Assembly: GCA_015487435.1 (NCBI GenBank)
Contig: WFPU01000318.1
Coordinates: forward strand, 1-9,782
Reading direction: 5' to 3'
From: Sulfurimonas sp.
GTDB taxonomy: Bacteria; Campylobacterota; Campylobacteria; Campylobacterales; Sulfurimonadaceae
Length of the DNA: 9,782 nt
Below, piece after piece: positions 1 through 6,035 of this stretch (positions are counted from its first letter, which is position 1; each line of letters starts with the position of its first letter). The position numbers and the translations under genes are program-made. A model generated the notes under the pieces. That model was not told the origin of the DNA. It saw nothing but the letters and a program-made list of their open reading frames with translations, and made no database searches.

Positions 1-55
1 ATACTATGATATCTCTAACATTTTTAACTATCTCTTCGTATGCTATTTCACGCAT
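1..55 (-). CDS. Probable class I fumarate hydratase, N-terminal subunit/domain (5' end only)
   Basis: The reverse strand opens an ATG at 55-53 and reads 18 codons to the window edge: MREIAYEEIVKNVRDIIV. A good ribosome binding site (AAGAGGGA, about 61-69) lies a few bases upstream. The opening M-R-E-I-x-Y-x-E-I-V resembles the start of class I (iron-sulfur) fumarase/tartrate dehydratase alpha subunits, which interconvert fumarate and malate in the cytoplasm. A fumarase directly downstream of malate dehydrogenase also fits the TCA clusters of Campylobacterota. No catalytic residue or cluster cysteine is inside the window, so the call rests on a short N-terminus plus context. The gap to the upstream mdh is 165 nt and holds a hairpin and a possible promoter, so it may be transcribed separately. 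Another enzyme with a similar start cannot be excluded. Confidence 0.5.
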   Translation of the reverse strand, partial: MREIAYEEIVKNVRDIIV

Positions 56-98
56 ATAATTCCCTCTTTGTTAAATATCTATAATAAAGTATTGTAGA

Positions 99-113
99 AT
101 TATAATTTTAGCA
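99..113 (-). promoter_or_regulatory. Candidate promoter for the fumarase-like gene
   Basis: Reading the minus strand, TGCTAAAAT (113-105, an extended -10 form TGnTAnnnT) is followed at once by TATAAT (104-99). Either could serve as a -10 element, giving a start roughly 35-45 nt before the ATG at 55. No convincing -35 is seen; epsilonproteobacterial sigma-70 promoters usually lack a conserved one. The call is by eye in a very AT-rich spacer, so chance matches are possible. Confidence 0.35.
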
Positions 114-168
114 CTCTTTTTGTAATACTAGTCATTATAGATATTTATTTTATAACATATGAATATAT

Positions 169-228
169 GTGTAGATTTTACTCAATTAAGAATTAGATTT
201 TACACCAAAAGGTGTAGAATCTACTCAA
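169..228. repeat. Imperfect 17-bp direct repeat in the mdh-fumarase spacer
   Basis: GTGTAGATTTTACTCAA at 169-185 and GTGTAGAATCTACTCAA at 212-228 match at 15 of 17 positions. The second copy overlaps the last codons of mdh and forms part of the hairpin at 195-222. The pair may be a local duplication of the end of mdh, or a paired binding site; the sequence does not decide. Confidence 0.55.
195..222 (-). terminator. Hairpin at the end of mdh, possible terminator or 3' stabiliser
   Basis: A 12-bp stem closes on an AAAA (minus strand TTTT) tetraloop: AGATT/AATCT, one T-G wobble in plus-strand RNA, then TACACC/GGTGTA. The stem reaches into the mdh stop codon (223-221). On the minus strand it is followed by a mixed A/T stretch rather than a clean U-run, so rho-independent termination is uncertain. 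Partial termination or transcript-end protection between mdh and the fumarase gene is the likeliest role. Confidence 0.5.
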
Positions 229-1165
229 AAAAATTATTTTCATTTAAAATATCTATTCCCTCTTGGATAGAATCAACAGAAATTTTGAATTTAGCTTTTA
301 GTTCATCATCTAAATCAAGTTCAATAATTTTTTCAACACCATTGGCACCAAGAACAACAGGGACACCAACAGATATATCTTTATACCCATACTCACCATC
401 AAGCATAACTGAAGATGGCATAACGATTCTGCTATCATCTAAAATTGCTTCAACCATAATGGAGATTGCTCGACCAGGTGCATAATAAGCAGAAGTTCCA
501 AGATGTTTAACTATTTCAGCTCCACCATTTTTTGTTCTCTCAATTATTCCAACCATATCTTCTTTTGATATAATTTGATCTAATGGAACACCACCTACAG
601 CAGAAATCTCAGGAAGTGGAATCATATTTTGACCATGATCACCTATAAGCATTGCTCTAATTTGACCTGAACCATATCCAACTTTTTGATTGATTTGATA
701 TGCCATTCTTGCACCATCGAGTGCACCTGCCATACCAACAATTCTATTTCTATCCCAACCAGTTAATTTATGAACTACATAATTCATGATATCTAATGGA
801 TTAGATACGCAAAGGATAATAGCATCTGGAGAATATTTCATAATATTACCAACAACATCTTTCATAATTTTTGCATTAATTAATAAAAGATCAGCTCTTG
901 TCATCTCATTTCTACGAGGGACACCAGCTGTAATAACAATAATATCACAACCTTTCAAATCACTTGCATCTTTTGCTGCTGTTACAATTGTACCTTTTGG
1001 GGCATAACTCGTTGATTGTCCAATATCAATTGCTTTTCCTTTTGCAACATCAGCATTAATGTCATATAAAACCACTTCATGACATGATCCTGTCATTGTT
1101 AAACTATATGCTGCAGTTGCACCAACAAAACCTGCACCAACAATTCCTACTTTTCTACTTACCAT
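221..1165 (-). CDS. mdh: Malate dehydrogenase, LDH-like type, NAD-binding signature (copy 1)
   Basis: A 314-residue cytoplasmic L-malate dehydrogenase, interconverting malate and oxaloacetate. The Rossmann motif GAGFVG is at residues 10-15, and the acidic residue ending strand beta-2 is Asp35 (VVLYD), the usual mark of NAD(H) preference. Substrate residues are Arg84 (Arg here rather than Gln indicates MDH, not LDH), Arg90, Asn122 and Arg153. The catalytic pair is Asp150 and His177 (GDHG). The loop after Arg84 reads RNEM instead of the common KPGM, a small deviation. Start choice: the frame is open upstream to 1258, but that part is antisense-free read-through of the preceding gene; ATG 1165 follows AAAGGAAA and gives the family-typical N-terminus MVSRKVGIVG. 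It lies 16 nt after the ETF fusion gene, so co-transcription is likely. It is a paralogue of the gene at 4980-5927. Confidence 0.95.
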   Translation of the reverse strand: MVSRKVGIVGAGFVGATAAYSLTMTGSCHEVVLYDINADVAKGKAIDIGQSTSYAPKGTIVTAAKDASDLKGCDIIVITAGVPRRNEMTRADLLLINAKIMKDVVGNIMKYSPDAIILCVSNPLDIMNYVVHKLTGWDRNRIVGMAGALDGARMAYQINQKVGYGSGQIRAMLIGDHGQNMIPLPEISAVGGVPLDQIISKEDMVGIIERTKNGGAEIVKHLGTSAYYAPGRAISIMVEAILDDSRIVMPSSVMLDGEYGYKDISVGVPVVLGANGVEKIIELDLDDELKAKFKISVDSIQEGIDILNENNFFE

Positions 1166-1169
1166 ACAA

Positions 1170-1177
1170 TTTCCTTT
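1170..1177 (-). promoter_or_regulatory. Ribosome binding site that fixes the mdh (copy 1) start
   Basis: AAAGGAAA on the minus strand ends 4 nt before ATG 1165-1163. It lies inside the 16-nt gap after the ETF stop codon (1184-1182), supporting the 314-residue product over the 345-residue extension. Confidence 0.7.
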
Positions 1178-1181
1178 ATTC

Positions 1182-3119
1182 TTATTTAGGATCAAGTCCA
1201 AATGTAAATCCACCATTAACTTTTTCAATAAGCTCTGGTAAGATATCTTCATAATCACCTACAATTCCAAAATCTGCATTTGCAAATATAGTCTCTTTAG
1301 CATTATGATTTATAGCTATAATAGTTTCAGATTCAACCATACCAGCAATATGTTGAACAGCACCACTAATACCTATTGCAACATATACTTTTGGACGAAC
1401 AGTTTTACCAGTTTGACCAATCTGTCTTGCATACTCAGCAACACCTTCATCAACCATTACTCTTGAACAAGCCCACTCTGCATTTATACCTTGAGCTTTA
1501 AGTGCATCTGCTAAATCTTTTACCATCTTCATACCATCGCTAGTTGTTCCTCTACCACCAGCAACAATAATATCAGCTTCAAATAGACCCTGCATACCAC
1601 CCTCACCTATTACAGTTTCAATAATTTCTGTTACAAAATCTTTTTCAGGTAACTTTGGTGTAAATTTTTCTATTTTACCTTTTCTGCTAGCATCTGGAGT
1701 TGGAACAGGAAATGTACCTGCACGAGCAGTTGAAATTTGAGGACAAACAAAACCTAAAATTGTTGCAAGTTTAGACTCTCCATAGGTTGGTCTTCTTGAT
1801 TCCAAAATTGGAGCATATACAATTTTCTTTTTTCTATCAAAATGTTCACCAATCTCCAATGCTGTACAATCTGCTGTAACACCACCATCAGTTTTAACTC
1901 CAATTCTAGGTGCTAACTCACGACCAGCAGTAGTTGCAGCAAAAAGTGCAATCTCTGGATTTTTATCTTTAATAACTTGCTCAAATGCAGTTGCAAAAGG
2001 TAGAATTCTATACTCTTGAAGTCTATCGTCTTCTACAACAATTACTTCATCAGCACCATGAGCAATCAGCTCTTTAGGCATATCCCCTAAATCTTTTCCA
2101 ATGATTAAAGTCATTACTTTCGTATCATTACCAAGCTCAGTTGCTAAATTTCTAGCTGGTGTTAATAACTCCAATGATGGTCTAGAGATTTGACCATTTA
2201 CAACTTCTGCCCAAGTCAAAATACCACTAGCACCATCTCTAAAATCAACATCCTTAAAACCTTCTGGACGTTTCTTCTCTTTAGCTGCTTTTTTCTCTTT
2301 TATCTCTACGTTATTTTTACCAGCTTTTATATTTTCTATTAAGTTAGAAACTAATTCAACTTCTCCGTGACCATCTGTCATCTTAGCTGGAGCTCTTTGG
2401 CTTACAATATTTGCGACTTTTGCAACGATTGTAGGTGAACCACTTAAACCAATTTTTTCATCACTTAGTCCTATATCATCAATATTAAATACTGTAACTT
2501 TAGAATTTCTTGCTTTTACAGCACCTTCTAGGGATGGACGTCTTGGATCAACACCTGTTGGGGTAAAGGATAAGGCACAAGGGATAGGAAGTTTCATCAT
2601 CTGATAACCACCCTCAATAATCCTTTTTGCTGTTACAAATCCATCTTTTAAATCTGCAACTTCTATAAATGTAGCCTGAGGAAGATCCATATTTTCTGCT
2701 ACTTGAGATGGAACATGAGCTGTATCTCCATCACTAGTTTGTCTACCTGCTACAATTACAAAATCTTCATTAAGACCTTTTGCGTAACCTAAATGTTTAA
2801 GCATAGTAGCTATAGCTAGACCTGTAGCGTAAGTATCTGAACCACCAAGTCTTCTGTCACTAAGAAGATATGCTTCATCATATCCCATAGATATAGCTTT
2901 TTTAAGAGATACATCAAAAGATGGTGGACCCATAGAACATACAATAAGTTTTGCATCTGGATTGTCGATTTTCATTTGAAGACCAGCTTCAAGTGCATAC
3001 CCACAATCAATATTGATTATAGATTTTGCTTTTGTTCTATCCATTAAACCATCATCACCCATTCTCATCTCGGATGGCAAAGGAACCTGTTTCATTAAAC
3101 TGATTATTGTTAAAGCCAT
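1182..3119 (-). CDS. Electron transfer flavoprotein, beta and alpha subunits fused in one ORF
   Basis: A single 645-residue ORF holds an EtfB/FixA half (about 1-265) and an EtfA/FixB half (about 300-645), joined by a Lys/Glu-rich linker (about 272-286). ETFs are soluble FAD proteins passing electrons from dehydrogenases, or from NADH in bifurcating types, to ETF:quinone oxidoreductase. The beta half carries the nucleotide-site segment AGRQTSDGDTA (124-134), closer to the DGDTA form of clostridial/bifurcating EtfB than to the canonical AMP-binding form. The alpha half has the standard FAD motifs: GGRG (521-524), SR (552-553), IGQTGK (567-572), GISGAVQH (583-590), AIN (602-604) and ADFG (615-618). 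Separate subunits are usually about 250-265 and 310-330 residues, so both domains are full length and the fusion looks genuine. RBS GAGGAG (3128-3133) precedes ATG 3119. The ETF-QO gene is 17 nt upstream and mdh 16 nt downstream. The electron donor is not known. Confidence 0.92.
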   Translation of the reverse strand: MALTIISLMKQVPLPSEMRMGDDGLMDRTKAKSIINIDCGYALEAGLQMKIDNPDAKLIVCSMGPPSFDVSLKKAISMGYDEAYLLSDRRLGGSDTYATGLAIATMLKHLGYAKGLNEDFVIVAGRQTSDGDTAHVPSQVAENMDLPQATFIEVADLKDGFVTAKRIIEGGYQMMKLPIPCALSFTPTGVDPRRPSLEGAVKARNSKVTVFNIDDIGLSDEKIGLSGSPTIVAKVANIVSQRAPAKMTDGHGEVELVSNLIENIKAGKNNVEIKEKKAAKEKKRPEGFKDVDFRDGASGILTWAEVVNGQISRPSLELLTPARNLATELGNDTKVMTLIIGKDLGDMPKELIAHGADEVIVVEDDRLQEYRILPFATAFEQVIKDKNPEIALFAATTAGRELAPRIGVKTDGGVTADCTALEIGEHFDRKKKIVYAPILESRRPTYGESKLATILGFVCPQISTARAGTFPVPTPDASRKGKIEKFTPKLPEKDFVTEIIETVIGEGGMQGLFEADIIVAGGRGTTSDGMKMVKDLADALKAQGINAEWACSRVMVDEGVAEYARQIGQTGKTVRPKVYVAIGISGAVQHIAGMVESETIIAINHNAKETIFANADFGIVGDYEDILPELIEKVNGGFTFGLDPK

Positions 3120-3136
3120 ATTATATTCTCCTCACC

Positions 3137-4795
3137 TTACATCATATTATATTCTGGACCATCACCACCATATGGTGTAGTCCAAATAATTCCACTGTTT
3201 GGTGATTTAATATCACACGTTTTACAGTGAACACAGTTTTCGGCATGTAATCTAAGTGATTTATCACCACTTTTTTTATCAATATGCAGTTCATAAACTT
3301 CAGCGGGACACATAGATGCCTCTGCTAAACCATACTCATTTATATTTGATGATTTAAATTGCTCAGGATTCTTTACAACTAAGTGTGGAACCTGAACTTC
3401 ATCATGCATAGCTTTTGAGTAATAAACAGTTGTAACTTTATCAAATGATAATTTTTTGTCATACTCTAGCTTACCAGCAAATCTATTTTGAAATGATTGA
3501 GAAGAAAACTCTTTTGTCTTTTTAGTTGTATCACTATCTGCTTCAGTTTTTGGAACCATTAAACAAGCTCCACCAGTAATAAGCTGAACACCCATCTTAA
3601 GACCACCAAGAATCATACCATCTTGCATTACAGCCCTCATATTTCTAGTTGGATATAGCTCTTTATAAATGAAACTACTATTTACCAACTCCTCGTATTT
3701 AGATAATGACTCTTTGCTTGTATCATTCTTCACTAAAGCATCAGCGGCAGCAGTAGCTGCACAGATACCTGATTCAACAGCTAAATGGATACCTTTTAAT
3801 CTTGGTGTTGACAAAAATCCTGCGCTATCTCCAACTATCATCATATTATCAGCATAATATTTTGGTACTGAGTTCCATCCACCCTCTGGAAGTGTTTTAG
3901 CACCAGCTTCTATAACTGAACCACCCTCAAGAATTTTTGAAACATATGGATGAGTTTTCCAAATTTGCATTGCTGCATGAACATCAAAAGATGGATCTTG
4001 ATAATCAAGTCCAGCGACAAGTCCAACAGCAACTCTATTATCAGTTAATCCATAGATAAAACCACCACCAAACTCCTGCTTATCTTTAAGAGGGTATCCA
4101 AAAGTGTGTTTAACTGAACCAACTTTAACCCTACCCTCTGGAACTTTCCAAATCTCTTTTACACCCAAAGAGTATATTTGAGGATTTTTACCTGCATCTA
4201 GATATAATTTATCTATTACAGTTTTTACAGCAGAACCTCTAGTTCCCTCAGCAAACACCGTAATATCTGCTTTAACAGTAGTACCCTCTTGAAAATTTTT
4301 CTGTTTCATACCATGATGATCAACACCGGTATCTTTAGTTTTTATACCAATTACTTTATTATCACTGTCATAAACTACACTATCAACAGAAAAACCAGTA
4401 TAAATCTCTACACCACGCTCTTCCGCCAATGTTGCTAAGTATTTACATATTTGAGCAAGAGATGCTATATAATTACCATCATTTGACATGTATGGTGGAT
4501 GAAACGGTAATTTAGTTTCACCTCCACTTTCATTTAACTTAACTGTTACATCAGCACCTACTTTTGAATCAAATGGGATACCATCAAACTCTCCAGTTGT
4601 TAGTAGTTGTTCAAATATCTGTGGTCTGATAACAGCACCAGAGAGGATATGTGAACCGATTGAACTACCCTTTTCAATTAACATTATTCTTTTGTTTTCA
4701 CCTCGTTGCTTTAGCTTATCAGCTAAAGCGATAGCAGTAGAAAGACCAGCAGGTCCACCACCAACAATAAGAACATCAGTTGAAATACTATTCAT
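3137..4795 (-). CDS. Electron transfer flavoprotein:quinone oxidoreductase (FixC-FixX-like)
   Basis: A 552-residue membrane-associated flavoprotein moving electrons from reduced ETF through FAD and a [4Fe-4S] cluster to the (mena)quinone pool. The N-terminal Rossmann FAD motif GGGPAG is at residues 12-17, and the second FAD segment is MIVGDSAGF (about 322-330). A conserved SPRLKGIH-like stretch (here TPRLKGIH) follows. The C-terminal ferredoxin-like domain supplies the cluster ligands Cys496 (CPAEVYE), Cys521, Cys524 and Cys527 (NCVHCKTCDIK), and ends GGDGPEYNMM, as is typical of ETF-QO. Length matches bacterial/mitochondrial ETF-QO, so FixC and FixX equivalents are in one chain. ATG 4795 has GGAG at 4803-4806 with a 7-nt spacer. 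It is the first gene of a likely unit ETF-QO, ETF fusion, mdh, preceded by a 184-nt spacer with a candidate promoter. No acyl-CoA dehydrogenase or other usual donor is in view. Confidence 0.95.
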   Translation of the reverse strand: MNSISTDVLIVGGGPAGLSTAIALADKLKQRGENKRIMLIEKGSSIGSHILSGAVIRPQIFEQLLTTGEFDGIPFDSKVGADVTVKLNESGGETKLPFHPPYMSNDGNYIASLAQICKYLATLAEERGVEIYTGFSVDSVVYDSDNKVIGIKTKDTGVDHHGMKQKNFQEGTTVKADITVFAEGTRGSAVKTVIDKLYLDAGKNPQIYSLGVKEIWKVPEGRVKVGSVKHTFGYPLKDKQEFGGGFIYGLTDNRVAVGLVAGLDYQDPSFDVHAAMQIWKTHPYVSKILEGGSVIEAGAKTLPEGGWNSVPKYYADNMMIVGDSAGFLSTPRLKGIHLAVESGICAATAAADALVKNDTSKESLSKYEELVNSSFIYKELYPTRNMRAVMQDGMILGGLKMGVQLITGGACLMVPKTEADSDTTKKTKEFSSQSFQNRFAGKLEYDKKLSFDKVTTVYYSKAMHDEVQVPHLVVKNPEQFKSSNINEYGLAEASMCPAEVYELHIDKKSGDKSLRLHAENCVHCKTCDIKSPNSGIIWTTPYGGDGPEYNMM

Positions 4796-4834
4796 ATTAA
4801 GACTCCATATTTATTAGCTTAAATTTTAAAATTT

Positions 4835-4843
4835 ACTATAACA
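4835..4843 (-). promoter_or_regulatory. Candidate extended -10 promoter for the ETF-QO/ETF/mdh unit
   Basis: The minus strand reads TGTTATAGT, a TGn plus a 5-of-6 match to TATAAT. It would start transcription roughly 30 nt before ATG 4795. No clear -35 is present. The rest of the 184-nt spacer (4796-4979) is very AT-rich and shows no other convincing element apart from the hairpin at 4953-4976. Confidence 0.4.
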
Positions 4844-4952
4844 AATTAAGATATCAAAATTAAAATTAAACTTAAATATATATAAGAAATCATAATTAAA
4901 TAGATTTAATGGTGTTACAAAATGAAACAAAAAAACGAAAGATTTAAAGAGG

Positions 4953-4976
4953 TAGAGTTATATAAAAATAACTCTA
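4953..4976. terminator. Hairpin after the second mdh paralogue, probable terminator
   Basis: TAGAGTTAT (4953-4961) and ATAACTCTA (4968-4976) form a perfect 9-bp stem around a 6-nt loop, three bases after the stop codon of the mdh gene (4982-4980). On the plus strand a run of T follows directly. On the minus strand, the direction of the gene, the tail is only moderately T-rich at first, with a longer T-run about 20 nt on. It likely separates this mdh from the ETF unit. Confidence 0.5.
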
Positions 4977-4979
4977 TTT

Positions 4980-5927
4980 TTAGTTATAAAAATTATTTTT
5001 ATAAAGTGTATCGATTAGACCTTTAACGCTTCCTACAGAGGTAGCAAACTTTCTATCTTGATCATCATTTAAATTAGCTTCAATAACCTTTTCAACACCA
5101 CTAGCTCCAATCATAACAGGGACACCACTTACAACATCTGTGTAGCCATATTCACCATCGAGCATTACAGCACATGGATAAATCTGTTTCATATCAGTTA
5201 AAACTGCTTCAACCATAAGTGCAGTTGCTTTTGCAGGTGCATAATAAGCACTACCATCTTTAAGAAGTTCAACTATTTCAGCTCCACCTCTTTTAGTTTT
5301 TTCAATAATTTCATTAATATCTTCCCAAGTTAATAAATCAGTAAGAGGGACACCTGCAACAGTAGAGAATCTCGGTAGTGGTACCATATCATCACCGTGA
5401 CCACCCATTACAGAACATCTAATCTGTCCTGCCCCGTAACCTAATTTTTCATACACAAAGTGAGCCATTCTAGCACTATCGAGAATTCCAGCCATCCCAA
5501 TAACTCTACTTCTATCCCAACCAGTCTCTTTAAGTGCAACATATACCATTGCATCGAGAGGATTTGAAACAGGAATAATTACAGCTTCTGGTGAAGAGAT
5601 TTTAATTACACTCATTACATTTTTCATAATTTGAGCATTTTTAATAAGTAAATCATCCCTACTCATACCAGGTAATCTTGGACTTCCTGCTGTTATTACT
5701 ACAACATCGCAATCTTTTACATCTTCTAATGTTTCAGCAACTGTTATAACAGTATGTTTTCTAGCAGCTTGAGCAGCTTGAGATAAATCTAATGCTTTAC
5801 CTCTTGCTTTATCTACATTATTTGCTCTTAAAATAATTTCATGACAAGAACCACTCATCGCTAAAGAATATGCTACAGATGAACCAACGTTACCTACGCC
5901 TACAATTCCTATTCTTTTACCTCTCAT
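4980..5927 (-). CDS. mdh: Malate dehydrogenase paralogue, predicted NADP(H)-preferring (copy 2)
   Basis: A 315-residue LDH-like malate dehydrogenase, collinear without gaps with the mdh at 221-1165 over at least residues 1-183; 27 of the first 50 positions are identical. The Rossmann motif GVGNVG is at 10-15. The catalytic and substrate residues are all kept: Arg84 (MDH-type), Arg90, Asn122, Asp150, Arg153 and His177 (GGHG). The active-site loop PRLPGMSRDD is close to the classic MDH sequence. The difference that matters is at the end of beta-2: residues 34-35 are Arg-Ala (ILRANN) where copy 1 has Tyr-Asp. Loss of the acidic residue and gain of a basic one usually accompanies NADP(H) use; that is inference. 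ATG 5927 follows AAAGGGG (5932-5938). It sits 108 nt downstream of icd, which is the usual icd-mdh order in Campylobacterota, so this may be the positional orthologue of their single mdh. Confidence 0.94.
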   Translation of the reverse strand: MRGKRIGIVGVGNVGSSVAYSLAMSGSCHEIILRANNVDKARGKALDLSQAAQAARKHTVITVAETLEDVKDCDVVVITAGSPRLPGMSRDDLLIKNAQIMKNVMSVIKISSPEAVIIPVSNPLDAMVYVALKETGWDRSRVIGMAGILDSARMAHFVYEKLGYGAGQIRCSVMGGHGDDMVPLPRFSTVAGVPLTDLLTWEDINEIIEKTKRGGAEIVELLKDGSAYYAPAKATALMVEAVLTDMKQIYPCAVMLDGEYGYTDVVSGVPVMIGASGVEKVIEANLNDDQDRKFATSVGSVKGLIDTLYKNNFYN

Positions 5928-6002
5928 ATTACCCCTTTGATTTTAAAAAAACAATCAGCAAATTAATGAAAACTAAAATAATATAATTTTCAATAATTTG
6001 CC

Positions 6003-6025
6003 ATAGAGAGTTAATAACTCTCTAT
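6003..6025. terminator. Perfect inverted repeat between icd and mdh copy 2
   Basis: ATAGAGAGTTA (6003-6013) and TAACTCTCTAT (6015-6025) are perfect 11-bp arms around one base; in RNA this gives an 8-bp or longer stem with a small loop, 10 nt after the icd stop. The minus strand after it (GGCAAATTATTG) has no U-run, so it is more likely a transcript-end stabiliser or attenuator than a strong intrinsic terminator. Its near-palindromic centre also allows a protein-binding site. Confidence 0.5.
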
Positions 6026-6035
6026 AGTATTCAAA

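Noticed and set aside
108..116. TTAGCACTC, an exact half-site of the HrcA/CIRCE operator
   Set aside because: CIRCE needs an inverted GAGTGCTAA nine bases away; the plus strand at 126-134 matches it at only 4 of 9 positions, and no heat-shock gene is near.
159..485. Plus-strand open frame antisense to mdh copy 1
   Set aside because: It mirrors a conserved dehydrogenase on the other strand, has no ribosome binding site and no recognisable protein feature.
1166..1258. In-frame N-terminal extension of mdh copy 1 (31 residues, start at 1258)
   Set aside because: It overlaps the end of the ETF fusion gene, has no family similarity, and a ribosome binding site sits before the internal ATG at 1165.
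4922..5026. 34-codon plus-strand ORF across the hairpin at 4953-4976
   Set aside because: It has no ribosome binding site, runs antisense into the end of mdh copy 2, and its Lys/Asn/Tyr-rich product reflects AT-rich sequence.
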